Assembly (NCBI RefSeq): GCF_020991085.1 | Contig: NZ_CP087719.1 | Span: 4,546,001 to 4,610,000, forward strand | DNA from: Roseomonas sp. OT10 | GTDB lineage: Bacteria > Pseudomonadota > Alphaproteobacteria > Acetobacterales > Acetobacteraceae | Length of the DNA: 64,000 bases | Reading direction: 5' to 3' | In this document: positions 1 to 8,265 of the stretch, in pieces | Position numbering within the stretch: position 1 is the stretch's first letter | Layout: the number at the start of each line of letters is the position of its first letter | Translations under genes and position numbers: made by a program | Notes under the pieces: model-generated | The model's input: the letters and a program-made list of their open reading frames with translations, nothing else | Told to the model about the DNA's origin: nothing | The model's database searches: none

Positions 1-107
1 GGGTTCCGGCAGTGGCGCGGTCGCCGCGCGATGAGGATTCCGCTCCGCCACCGGCCTGCGCGATCCGCGGACGGGTGCGCCGGCGCGCGGGCGAACGAGG
101 AGGATGC

Positions 108-698
108 ATGACACGGAAGGGCTTCCTGCTGGTGCTGATGCACCCGCCCACCGCCTTCGAGGAGGAGTTCAACGCCTGGTACGATTCCGAGCACGTGCCG
201 GAACGCCTGGCGGTGCCGGGCTTCGAGAGCGGGCTGCGCTACATCAGCGTGTCGGGGGCCGCGCCCCGCTACCTCGCGATCTACGACCTCGCCGCGCCGG
301 AGGTGATGGAGTCGCCGGACTACCTGCGCGTCGCGCATGAGCGCTCCAGCCCCTGGACCAAGCGCGTGACGGCCAGGGCGCGGGTGCAGCGCTTCGCCGG
401 AACGCAGGTCTATCCCGGCGACCGCGTCACCGGGCGCGCGGCACGGATCGGGCTGCTGCGCTTCCGCGGCCTGCGGGAGGGCGATGCGGATGCCGTGGTG
501 GCAGGCATGCGCGACCTGTACGAGGGAAGGCCAGAGGTGCGACAGGTGCGCGTGCTGGCGCAGGATTCGGGCACGGCCGGCACCGACGTCCTGGGCGTGG
601 TCGAGGCGGCCGCCCCGCTGCCGGACAGCTTCGATCCCCGCGTCTTCGGCGATGTCGCCGGCGCGTTGGATCTGGTCGGCAGCTACACGCCCTTCTGA
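108..698 (+). CDS. EthD/Dabb-like small protein
   Basis: This 196-residue protein shows the EthD/Dabb-type dimeric alpha+beta barrel pattern. Its N-terminal half carries [14 protein letters not shown], resembling the conserved W-Y-x-x-H-x-P-x-R core of such proteins, and its C-terminal half ([10 protein letters not shown] onward) looks like a second, weaker copy of the fold. No catalytic residues can be assigned. The ATG at 108 is chosen over an upstream start at 12 because a GAGGAGG-like ribosome binding site sits just before it and the extra N-terminus is low-complexity Arg/Ala/Pro. It precedes a metal-dependent hydrolase and a GntR regulator on the same strand. Family members often accompany catabolic enzymes, but the substrate is unknown. 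Confidence 0.8.
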   Translation: MTRKGFLLVLMHPPTAFEEEFNAWYDSEHVPERLAVPGFESGLRYISVSGAAPRYLAIYDLAAPEVMESPDYLRVAHERSSPWTKRVTARARVQRFAGTQVYPGDRVTGRAARIGLLRFRGLREGDADAVVAGMRDLYEGRPEVRQVRVLAQDSGTAGTDVLGVVEAAAPLPDSFDPRVFGDVAGALDLVGSYTPF

Positions 699-777
699 GC
701 GGCGCCGGCCGGAAAGCTATGGCCAGCCGCCGGCATCTCCACTAGAGCTGCCGGGGCGGCAAGCCGACGAGGCGACG

Positions 778-1488
778 ATGCGTATCACCTGGTTCGGCCA
801 TTCGGCCTACCGGCTGGAGTTCGGGCGGTCGGTCGTGCTGATCGACCCGTTCCTGTCGGGCAACGGCACCTTCCGGGGCGATGCCGAGGCCGCGACGGCG
901 GGCGCGACCCACATCCTGCTGACGCATGGCCATGGCGACCATGTCGGCGACACCGTCGCCATCGCCCGGCGCACCGGCGCCAAGCTGGTCGCCACCTTCG
1001 AGCTGTGCCAGTTCCTCGGCGCCAAGGGCGTGGCCGCGACCGACCCGATGAACACCGGCGGCACCACCGACCAGGGCGAGTTCAGCGTCTCCCTCACCAT
1101 CGCCTTCCACTCCTCCTCGGAGATGGACGCCAACGGTGTGCTGCAGACCCTGGGCCTGCCCAACGGCCTCGTCGTCACGCCCAAGGACAAGGCGGAGCCG
1201 GTGGTCTACCACATGGGCGACACGGACATCTTCTCCGACATGGCCCTGATCGCCGAGCTGTACGACCCGGCGGTGGTGATGGTGCCGATCGGCGACCGCT
1301 TCACCATGGGGCCGCGCAGCGCCGCGCTCGCGGTCCGCCGCTTCCTGCCGAAGGCGCGGACGATCCTGCCCTGCCACTACGCCACCTTCCCGCCCCTGCT
1401 GCAGTCCCCCGAGCCCTTCCTGCGCGAGATGGGCGAGCAGGCCGGCCGCGTGCGCGTCCCCGCCATCGGCGAAGCCTTCACCGCCTGA
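778..1488 (+). CDS. UPF0173-type metal-dependent hydrolase (metallo-beta-lactamase fold)
   Basis: This 236-residue cytoplasmic protein has the metallo-beta-lactamase metal-binding motif THGHGDH (His50, His52, Asp54, His55). A further Asp lies in MGDTDIF and a C-terminal His in PCHYATFP. The early IDPFLSGN and the HSAYRLEF opening are typical of the UPF0173 family, and the length also fits. The substrate is not known for the family as a whole. The start is the ATG where the family homology begins; the longer frame upstream is a shadow of the preceding gene. It lies 4 bases upstream of the GntR regulator and may be cotranscribed with it. Confidence 0.9.
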   Translation: MRITWFGHSAYRLEFGRSVVLIDPFLSGNGTFRGDAEAATAGATHILLTHGHGDHVGDTVAIARRTGAKLVATFELCQFLGAKGVAATDPMNTGGTTDQGEFSVSLTIAFHSSSEMDANGVLQTLGLPNGLVVTPKDKAEPVVYHMGDTDIFSDMALIAELYDPAVVMVPIGDRFTMGPRSAALAVRRFLPKARTILPCHYATFPPLLQSPEPFLREMGEQAGRVRVPAIGEAFTA

Positions 1489-1492
1489 CGGC

Positions 1493-2362
1493 ATGGACAC
1501 GGAGCGACCGGCACACGGACGGCGCCGCCCTGCCATGGCCGACCGCGAGGTCGACCTGCCGCCGTCGCAGGAGGTGGATGGCGCGCCGGCCTCACCCAAT
1601 CTGCAGCGCTTCCGTGCCATCATCCGCCGGGTGCTGTCGCGCGGGGACGAGCAGTCCTCGCTGGTGACGGAGATCGCCTGCACCATCGGGGCGGAAATCC
1701 TGGACGGCATCCAGCAGCCGGGCCAGGACCTGAACTCGGTGGAGTTGGCCCGCCGCTTCCGCACCAGCCGTACGCCGACGCGCGAGGCACTGGTCCTGCT
1801 GGAGAAGGAAGGGCTGGTGGAAATCCCGCCCCGCCGCAGGCCGCGTGTGGTCAACCACTGCCTGGCGGAAATCCAGGAAATCTACCGGGTGCGCGCCGCG
1901 ATGCTGGCGCTGGTGGCGACCGAGGCCGGCGAGCATGCCACGGCCGAGGAGATCGCCGACCTGCGCGCCATCGTGACCGCCATGCAGGAGGCCGCGTCGA
2001 AAGAGGATCGCGACGGCTATTACTGGGGCAACGTCCGCTTCCACGAACGCCTTGGAGAGCTGTCGAAGAACCGGACGTTGCAGCGGCTTCTCGATTCTCT
2101 GGTTCTGCGCAGCCTTCGCTTCCGTCGCCGCACGCTGTCAAATCCGGAACGCGTAAAGCGCTCCATCGCCGACCATTCGCGCCTGGTCAGCGCGCTGGAG
2201 GACCGCGACCTCTCTTTGGCAGCCGCGCTGGTGCAGGCCAATGTCCTGGGCGCGCTGCGGATGCTGGAAGTCATGCTGCAAGAGGATGCGCGGTCCGAAA
2301 AGTGTGGCCGACCGGCGCCCTCGGCCGGCCGAAGGGCTGATCCGGATGGCGGGATGACCTGA
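1493..2362 (+). CDS. GntR family transcriptional regulator, FCD subfamily
   Basis: This DNA-binding regulator of 289 residues has a winged helix-turn-helix around residues 65-125 (ELARRFRTSRTPTREALVLL, then the wing EIPPRRRPRV). A C-terminal all-helical FCD effector domain follows, with metal/ligand-type histidines in RFHERL and DHSRLV. FCD regulators normally repress neighbouring catabolic genes until a carboxylic-acid effector binds. The start could instead be the ATG at 1535, since neither has a clear ribosome binding site. The last few residues and the stop codon fall inside dispersed repeat copy 1, so the native C-terminus has probably been replaced. It is a candidate regulator of the operator-like motif near 5046. 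Confidence 0.88.
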   Translation: MDTERPAHGRRRPAMADREVDLPPSQEVDGAPASPNLQRFRAIIRRVLSRGDEQSSLVTEIACTIGAEILDGIQQPGQDLNSVELARRFRTSRTPTREALVLLEKEGLVEIPPRRRPRVVNHCLAEIQEIYRVRAAMLALVATEAGEHATAEEIADLRAIVTAMQEAASKEDRDGYYWGNVRFHERLGELSKNRTLQRLLDSLVLRSLRFRRRTLSNPERVKRSIADHSRLVSALEDRDLSLAAALVQANVLGALRMLEVMLQEDARSEKCGRPAPSAGRRADPDGGMT

Positions 2363-2710
2363 CCCGTGGTGCTGTGGTGTTCCGGCGTCGGACCGGGAGG
2401 GGACGCCGTCCCCTCCCGGACCCTCCCCTGCCGGGGCCACAAGCGGGCCCCGGTCCCCGCTGGGAGTCTGGTGCTTCCGGTGAGCGTCAGCCTCCGGGCT
2501 GAACCCTGACGGAACGCGGACAGGCGGGACTCTGAAAAAGCTTTGAAGGCGTCAGCAATTGCTGCGGCCGTACCCGCCGAGGAGCCATGCTCCTCGGCGC
2601 CGTGACCCCGTCGCAGTCATCTGCGCGGCAGCACTCCTCGGGTCCAGGGCCCGCAGGGTCCTGGCGGAGTGGGGGTACGGGGGCGAGGCAGAGCCTTGCC
2701 CCCGGGCCAC
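2348..2710 (+). repeat. Dispersed structured repeat, copy 1 of 4
   Basis: About 363 bases, nearly identical over long stretches to segments at 17263, 55371 and 62703. It begins GGCGGGATGACCTG and ends at GCCCCCGGGCCAC. It holds strong hairpins: 2395-2417 (10-bp stem, GCC loop), 2576-2598 (10-bp stem GCCGAGGAGC, CAT loop) and 2678-2704 (7-bp CGGGGGC stem). Short open frames inside it recur in every copy because the repeat recurs and are unlikely to be genes. It lies between convergent genes. From its end to 2947 I see no gene or other signal. Confidence 0.92.
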
Positions 2711-2947
2711 GCGCGCACCCCGCGCCGGCACGGAGTGGCGCGTCCCGCCGTTCGTGTGAGATCACAGTGACGATTTCAGTACGAGGTGCAGCCGACAGTG
2801 CGCCACGGCCACTTCGCGCCCTCGGCATCGGCCTCCGGACAGGCGTGCCAATCCGAGGCCAGAGCGGCACGGGGGCGCGGCCATACGGCCCGGAGCGCCT
2901 TTGTCACCGTGGTCTTCCCTCCGACAATGCGCAGCGCGTCGGGCGCG

Positions 2948-3919
2948 TCAATCGATCGTGGCGCCGGACAGCCGCACCAGCTCGGCCACCTTTGGCAGTT
3001 CCCGCGCGTAGAAGGCCGCAAACTCCTCCGCGCTGCTGCCGACCGGCTCCGAGCCGAGCTGGAGGATGCGGTCGCGCAGGCGCGGCGCCCGCAGTGCCGC
3101 CATGGTTTCCTGGGACAGTCGGTTGATCGCGGCGGGCGGCGTGCCGGCCGGCGCGAAGAGGCCGACCCAGATCGCCAGCTCGAAGCCCGGCAGCATCTCG
3201 CCGATCGCCGGCACCTCTGGCAGCTGCGAGGTCCGCCGGGTCGTGGTGACGCCGAGCGGCCGGAGCTGCCCAACCTTGATCTGGTCCAGCACCTCGATCA
3301 CCGCGCTAAACACCAAGTCCACGCGCCCCGCCACGAGATCCGCCGCCGCCGGGGCGCCGCCGCGATACGGCACATGCGTCATCCGGATGTCCGCGGCACG
3401 GCCGAACAGCGCTGCCGCCAGGTGCTGGGAACTTCCTGGCCCCGCCGTGCCGTAGTTCAGGCGCCCCGGATTGGCCTTGCCGTAGGCGATCAGCTCCTGC
3501 AGCGACCGGGCGGGCACGGCCGGGTTTACCACCAGCACGTTCGGGGTGAAGGCGACCAGCGACACCGCGGCGAAGTCCTGCGAGGGGCTGAAGGGCAGGT
3601 GCTTGTACAGGGCCGGGTTGGTCGCGTGGGTCGAGGTCGTGGCCATGATGAGCGTGCAGCCGTCGGGGGCGCTGCGGGCCACGTGCTCGGACGCGATGTT
3701 GCCCCCTGCCCCGGCGCGGTTCTCCACCACGACCGGCTGCCCGAGGAGCGGGGCCAGCGCCTCGGCGAGCAGCCGGGCGGCAAGGTCCGTGCTGCCGCCG
3801 GCAGCGAAGGGCACGACGATGCGCACCGGGCGCTCCGGTGCCCAGCGCGTTTCCGCCCGCGACCTCCCCGACAGGCAAGGGAGCGCGGCCAGCGCCGCGA
3901 CGAGATGACGACGATCCAT
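2948..3919 (-). CDS. Bug-family tripartite tricarboxylate transporter receptor
   Basis: This periplasmic solute-binding protein of 323 residues belongs to the Bug/TctC family, which binds small organic acids. A signal peptide opens it (MDRRHLVAALAALPCLSG). The family-defining VRIVVPFAAGGSTD and the ENRAGAGGNIA loop follow, then the PEVPAIGEMLPGFE region near residue 240. The ATG at 3919 is chosen because the signal peptide starts there; an upstream start would add an Arg-rich stretch. It lies downstream of a paralogous receptor in the same direction. No TctA or TctB membrane subunits are in the window, so it is an orphan receptor, as is common where this family has expanded. The ligand is unknown. 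Confidence 0.93.
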   Translation of the reverse strand: MDRRHLVAALAALPCLSGRSRAETRWAPERPVRIVVPFAAGGSTDLAARLLAEALAPLLGQPVVVENRAGAGGNIASEHVARSAPDGCTLIMATTSTHATNPALYKHLPFSPSQDFAAVSLVAFTPNVLVVNPAVPARSLQELIAYGKANPGRLNYGTAGPGSSQHLAAALFGRAADIRMTHVPYRGGAPAAADLVAGRVDLVFSAVIEVLDQIKVGQLRPLGVTTTRRTSQLPEVPAIGEMLPGFELAIWVGLFAPAGTPPAAINRLSQETMAALRAPRLRDRILQLGSEPVGSSAEEFAAFYARELPKVAELVRLSGATID

Positions 3920-3981
3920 CCGCTCCACTCTCCCCCTGCAACCGGCGCCAGGCGTCTTTGCCAGCCGGTGCGTTGGACGAT

Positions 3982-4971
3982 TCAGCCGGGCGTCGCGCCG
4001 GAGATGCGCACCAGCTCGGCCCATTTCGGGATTTCGCCGGCCTGGAAGGTCGCGAACTCCTCGGACGTGCTGCCCACGGCCTCGAAGCCGATCTCGGCCA
4101 GCCGTGCGCGCAGGGCCGGCTGGCGCACGACCTTCGCGGTTTCCCGCGACAGGCGGTCGACGGCCGCTGGCGGCGTCCCGGCCGGTGCGAAGAGACCCAC
4201 CCAGCCGGCGACCTCGTAACCCGGCAGCGCCTCGGCGATCGCGGGAATGGCGGGCAGCAGCGCGATGCGCCGGGCGGTGGTCAGGCCCAGCGCCACCAGC
4301 GCGCCGCTGCGCACCGGCTCCAGCACCTCCACCACCGGTGCGAAGACCAGCTGCACGCGGCCTGACAGCAGGTCGGACACGGCCGGTGCGCCGCCGCGAT
4401 AGGGGACGTGCGTCATCTCGATGCCGGCCATGTAGCCGAACAGGGCGGCGGAGATGTGCTGCGAGCTGCCGCTGCCTGCCGTCCCGTAGTTCAGCCGGCC
4501 GGGATTCGCCTTCGCATAGGCGATCAGCTCCTGGATGCTGCGCGCCGGCACGGAGGGGTGCACCACCAGCATGTTCGGCGCGTAGGCCACGAGCGACACC
4601 GCCGCGAAGTCGCGCTGGGGGTCATAGGGAAGGTTGCGGAACAGGGCAGGGCTGGCGGCGTGGGTCGTCGCGCTGGCCATGATGAGCGAATAGCCGTCCG
4701 GGGCGCTGTGCGCGACATGCTCGGCCGCGATGGTGCCGGACGCGCCGGCGCGGTTCTCCACCACCACGGGCTGGCCGAGCGGTGTGCTGAGTGCCTCCGC
4801 GACCAGCCGCGTGGCGACGTCGGTGCTGCCGCCGGCGGCGAAGGGGACCACGATGCGGATCGGGCGGTTGGGGTTCCAGCCCCCCTGCGCCTCGACCCTG
4901 CCTGAAGGGAAGCCGGCCAGCAGGGGGCCGAAGCCGGATGCCAGCGCGATGAGTCCCCGACGCGACTGCAT
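3982..4971 (-). CDS. Bug-family tripartite tricarboxylate transporter receptor
   Basis: This 329-residue periplasmic receptor is paralogous to the gene downstream of it. It has an N-terminal signal (MQSRRGLIALASGFGPLLAG), then IRIVVPFAAGGSTD, ENRAGASGTIAAEHVA and YGTAGSGSSQH, all typical of TctC/Bug proteins that close around a carboxylate. It is the first gene of a two-gene minus-strand unit whose promoter region contains the ATATAAAAT motif at 5046-5054. It is divergent from a ThDP enzyme/CoA-transferase operon, which suggests that the ligand is the acid degraded by that operon. The membrane subunits must be encoded elsewhere. Confidence 0.93.
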   Translation of the reverse strand: MQSRRGLIALASGFGPLLAGFPSGRVEAQGGWNPNRPIRIVVPFAAGGSTDVATRLVAEALSTPLGQPVVVENRAGASGTIAAEHVAHSAPDGYSLIMASATTHAASPALFRNLPYDPQRDFAAVSLVAYAPNMLVVHPSVPARSIQELIAYAKANPGRLNYGTAGSGSSQHISAALFGYMAGIEMTHVPYRGGAPAVSDLLSGRVQLVFAPVVEVLEPVRSGALVALGLTTARRIALLPAIPAIAEALPGYEVAGWVGLFAPAGTPPAAVDRLSRETAKVVRQPALRARLAEIGFEAVGSTSEEFATFQAGEIPKWAELVRISGATPG

Positions 4972-5040
4972 GATCTTGTCCCTCCTCAGGGCGGCGCCCC
5001 CGGCCCGGCGGCTGCAAGGTGTTGCCGACCTCTTTGGGGT

Positions 5041-5057
5041 ATTCTATATAAAATATT
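5041..5057 (-). promoter_or_regulatory. AT-rich operator/promoter motif between divergent operons
   Basis: A 17-base AT-only island (except one C), ATTCTATATAAAATATT, in otherwise GC-rich DNA between the divergent Bug receptor (4971) and ThDP enzyme (5274). It contains ATATAAAAT (5046-5054), found exactly at 16393 and 24922, and ATTCTATAT (5041-5049), found exactly at 35042. On the minus strand it reads as a TATTTTATAT-type -10 region about 70 bases before the receptor start. It is probably a promoter overlapping an operator; the regulator is unknown. Confidence 0.55.
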
Positions 5058-5273
5058 ACAAGTGTCGACATATTCAGTGCCGACAAGCGCAATGAAGGGT
5101 GCCTCGCCATCTCCCGGTGGCCGGCAGGCCCTCGCGCAGGGAGGGATAAAGATGGCGCGCCTGCCAGGATGCGAGTTCACCCGAGGCTCTGCCGATTGCT
5201 GCACCGCGAAGGAAGCGCCTTCTCGCCGCGACGGCCGGATGACCGCCCACGCTGGACATGCCGGGGCCCGGCC

Positions 5274-6923
5274 ATGACCATCAAGGCGCACGACCTGGTG
5301 GGCCTCGCCCTGGCTCGCCATGGTGTCGACACTGGCTTCTTCATCATGGGCGGGCCGATGAACGGGGCGCTGTCCTCCTGCATCGCCCAGGGCCTTCGCA
5401 TGATCGACGTGCGGCACGAGCAGGCCGCCGCCTTCATGGCCCAGTCCTATGCCCGGCTGCGCGGCCGCCCGGGCCTGTGCATGGCGGCCTCGGGCCCCGG
5501 CACGATCAACCTGACCACCGGCCTCGCCAACGCCCTGGTCGACTGCGCGCCCGTGGTGGCGTTGGGCGGCTCCAGCCCCGTCAGCCAGGCGGGCCTGGGC
5601 GCCTTCCAGGAGATCGACCAGCTCGCGATCATGCGCCCGATTACCAAATGGGCGGAGCGCGTGCACGATCCGCGCCGCATCCCGGAATACATCGGCCTCG
5701 CGCTGCGCCACGCCATGGCCGGACGGCCGGGCCCGGTCTACCTCGACCTGCCGGGGGACGTGCTGCACGCCGACGTGGACGAGGACGCGGTGCGCTGGCC
5801 CGACACCGACCTGTCCGGGGCGCTGACGGCCCGCCCCGCCGCCTCGCCCGCCGCGCTGGCACGGCTGCTGGAGCTGCTGCGCGGCGCCGAGAGGCCGCTG
5901 ATCCTGTCCGGCAGCGGCATCCTCTGGTCCGGCGCGTCGGCCGGGCTGCAGCGCTTCGTCGAGACGGCGGGCATCCCCTTCTACACCACCCCGCAAGGCC
6001 GCGGCGCCGTGCCGGACGACCACGCGCTCTCCTTCCCGCGCGCCCGCTCCACGGCCTTCCGGGAAGCCGATCTGGTGCTCATCCTGGGAACGCGCACCAA
6101 CTACGTCTTCGGGCATGCCAGGCCGCCGCGCTTCGCGAAGTCCGCGCGCTTCGTGCGGATCGACATCGAGCCGGCGGAGATCGCCGGCGACGGCCACCTC
6201 GCCCTCGGCATCGTCGCCGATGCGGGCGCGGTGCTGGCCCAGCTCGACGAGTCGCCGTCGCGGGACGACCTCGCCCACCGCTATGCCGGCTGGCGGGCGC
6301 GGCTCGCCGCCCTGGACGAGGAGAAGAAGGCCGCAGCGGAGGCGAAGCTGGCCACCGGCCAGGTCCCGATCCATCCGCTGCGCCTGTGCCGCGAGGTCCG
6401 CGACATCCTCGACCGCGACGCCGTCCTGGTGGTGGACGGCCAGGAGATCCTGAACTACGGCCGCCAGTCCATCCCCACCTTCGTGCCGGGCCATCGGCTG
6501 AACTCCGGCCCCTTCGGCACCATGGGCGTCGGCCTGCCCTTCGGCGTGGGCGCCAAGGCGGCGTTGCCGGACAAGCAGGTGGTGGTGCTGCACGGCGACG
6601 GCTCCTTCGGCCTGAACGCGATGGAGCTGGACACCGCGGTGCGCCATGGCCTTCCGCTGCTGGTCGTGATCAGCCTCAACGGCGGCTGGACCGCCGATCC
6701 GGACGAGGTCAAGCCGGGCCGCAAGCTCGGCTACACGCGCTTCGACCGCATGGCGGAGGCGCTGGGTTGCCACGGCGAGTACGTGGAGCAGCCAGAGGAC
6801 ATCCGTCCCGCGCTGGAGCGGGCCCTGCGCGCGGTCGCGGATGGCAGGGTGGCGGTGGTCAACGTGGTGACGGATTGGCGCGCTCGCGCCCAGACCGCGG
6901 AGTTCACCGCCTTCACGACCTGA
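5274..6923 (+). CDS. Thiamine diphosphate-dependent enzyme, 2-hydroxyacyl-CoA lyase/oxalyl-CoA decarboxylase-like
   Basis: This cytoplasmic ThDP enzyme of 549 residues has the standard three-domain layout. The N-terminal PYR domain carries the catalytic Glu49 (DVRHEQAAA). A central domain follows, and then the C-terminal PP domain with the cofactor motif GDGSF from residue 441, ending in SLNGGW where many relatives have NN. The order of domains and its partner CoA-transferase recall the oxalyl-CoA decarboxylase/formyl-CoA transferase pair and the 2-hydroxyacyl-CoA lyases; acetolactate-synthase-like decarboxylases are the main alternative. The ATG at 5274 is where homology begins, since the upstream extension is Arg-rich. 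First gene of a three-gene plus-strand operon ending in a Bug receptor. Confidence 0.85.
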   Translation: MTIKAHDLVGLALARHGVDTGFFIMGGPMNGALSSCIAQGLRMIDVRHEQAAAFMAQSYARLRGRPGLCMAASGPGTINLTTGLANALVDCAPVVALGGSSPVSQAGLGAFQEIDQLAIMRPITKWAERVHDPRRIPEYIGLALRHAMAGRPGPVYLDLPGDVLHADVDEDAVRWPDTDLSGALTARPAASPAALARLLELLRGAERPLILSGSGILWSGASAGLQRFVETAGIPFYTTPQGRGAVPDDHALSFPRARSTAFREADLVLILGTRTNYVFGHARPPRFAKSARFVRIDIEPAEIAGDGHLALGIVADAGAVLAQLDESPSRDDLAHRYAGWRARLAALDEEKKAAAEAKLATGQVPIHPLRLCREVRDILDRDAVLVVDGQEILNYGRQSIPTFVPGHRLNSGPFGTMGVGLPFGVGAKAALPDKQVVVLHGDGSFGLNAMELDTAVRHGLPLLVVISLNGGWTADPDEVKPGRKLGYTRFDRMAEALGCHGEYVEQPEDIRPALERALRAVADGRVAVVNVVTDWRARAQTAEFTAFTT

Positions 6924-6988
6924 CGCGCCAGGGCGGACCGTGATGGCGCCGCACGGCCCAGGCCGTGCCGAGAACGGAGGAAACAGGA

Positions 6989-8263
6989 ATGCTCGATACG
7001 GTGCGGGACGCGCAAAGCGGCAGGGGCGAGCAGCCAGGGGATGCCGCGGCGCCCCACGGCGCGCTCGCGGGCGTGCGGGTGGTCGACCTGACGCAGTTCG
7101 AGGCGGGGACCTCCTGCACCGAAACCATGGCCTGGCTGGGCGCGGACGTCATCAAGGTCGAACCCCCGGGCAAGGGCGAGCAGGGCCGCAGCTCCTCCAC
7201 GGATGCGGCGGGGGCGGACTCCCATTACTTCCTGCTGCTGAACGCCAACAAGCGCAGCGTCACCTGCAACCTGAAGCACGAGCAGGGTCGCGCCCTGCTG
7301 CGCGAGCTGATCGCGACGGCGGATGTCTTCATCGAGAACTTCGCCCCCGGCGTGATCGAGCGGCTGGGCTTTCCGTATGAGGAGGTTGCGCGCCTCAACC
7401 CGCGGATCGTCTACTGCCAGATCAAGGGCTTCGCGCCCGATGGCCCCTATGCGAAGTTCCTGGCCTTCGACCCGATCGCCCAGGCGGCGGGCGGCGGCCT
7501 GTCCATCACCGGCGAGGCCGATGGCCGGCCCCTGAAGCCCGGGCTGAATGTCGGCGACACGGGCACGGGATTGCACGCCGCCATCGGCATCATCGCCGCG
7601 CTGTACCAGCGCCAGGCCACCGGGCGCGGCCAGCGGATCGAGGTCACCATGCAGGATGCGGTGATCAACTTCGGCCGCATCGCCTATGCCACCCAGGCCA
7701 TGTACGGCTCGCCCGCCCCGCGCGCGGGGAACCAGAGCATCATCGCCGGCACCTCGCCCAGCGAGGTCTATCCCTGCAAGGGCGGCGGCAAGAACGACTA
7801 CTGCTACGTCTACACCACGCGGGCGGGGAACCGGCACTGGGAAAGCCTGCTCAAGGTCATCGGCCGGGAGGATCTGCTGGGCGATCCGCGTTTCGACTCG
7901 CCCAAGGCGCGCCAGCGCAACTACCGCGACGTGGACGCGGTGCTGTCGGAGTGGACGAAGCATCACGACAAGATGTGGGTGATGCAGACGCTGGGCGATG
8001 CCGGCGTCCCGGCGAGTGCCATCTTCGACACCCAGGAGCTGTCGGACGATCCGCACCTGCGGGCACGCGGCACCTTCGTGACGGTCCAGCACCCGGTGCG
8101 CGGCGCCTTCGTGATGCCGGGCTTTCCCATCAAGATGTCGGACTCGCCGGTGACGGTGGAGGCGGCACCCCTGCTCGGCGCGCACAACGAGGCCGTCTAT
8201 GGCGGGCTGCTCGGCCGCAGCGCCGAGGAGCTTCAGGCGCTGCGGAACGACGAGGCGATCTGA
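6989..8263 (+). CDS. CaiB/BaiF family (class III) CoA-transferase
   Basis: This 424-residue enzyme would transfer CoA between a CoA thioester and a carboxylic acid. It shows the family opening LAGVRVVDLTQFEAG, the GADVIKVEPP loop and the catalytic aspartate Asp223 in MQDAVIN, which forms the aspartyl-CoA anhydride. The C-terminal GEYxxxV-type region is represented by LLGAHNEAVYGGLLG. The start at 6989 is set by an ACGGAGGAAA ribosome binding site a few bases upstream. It follows a ThDP lyase-like gene and precedes a Bug receptor by 2 bases, so the operon would take up an acid, activate it as a CoA ester and cleave or decarboxylate it. Confidence 0.93.
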   Translation: MLDTVRDAQSGRGEQPGDAAAPHGALAGVRVVDLTQFEAGTSCTETMAWLGADVIKVEPPGKGEQGRSSSTDAAGADSHYFLLLNANKRSVTCNLKHEQGRALLRELIATADVFIENFAPGVIERLGFPYEEVARLNPRIVYCQIKGFAPDGPYAKFLAFDPIAQAAGGGLSITGEADGRPLKPGLNVGDTGTGLHAAIGIIAALYQRQATGRGQRIEVTMQDAVINFGRIAYATQAMYGSPAPRAGNQSIIAGTSPSEVYPCKGGGKNDYCYVYTTRAGNRHWESLLKVIGREDLLGDPRFDSPKARQRNYRDVDAVLSEWTKHHDKMWVMQTLGDAGVPASAIFDTQELSDDPHLRARGTFVTVQHPVRGAFVMPGFPIKMSDSPVTVEAAPLLGAHNEAVYGGLLGRSAEELQALRNDEAI

Positions 8264-8265
8264 CC

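Noticed and set aside
742-1854. Long antisense open frame (370 codons) across the UPF0173 gene and the GntR regulator
   Set aside because: High-GC DNA gives long antisense frames. Its composition is Arg/Gly/His-rich and the sense strand carries clear families.
2587-3126. Open frames starting in the repeat copies, repeated in all four places
   Set aside because: They recur because the repeat recurs. Frames differ in length, run into unrelated flanks and show no domain.
4986-6773. 595-codon antisense frame over the ThDP enzyme
   Set aside because: A shadow of the sense gene, which has intact ThDP motifs and a proper start.
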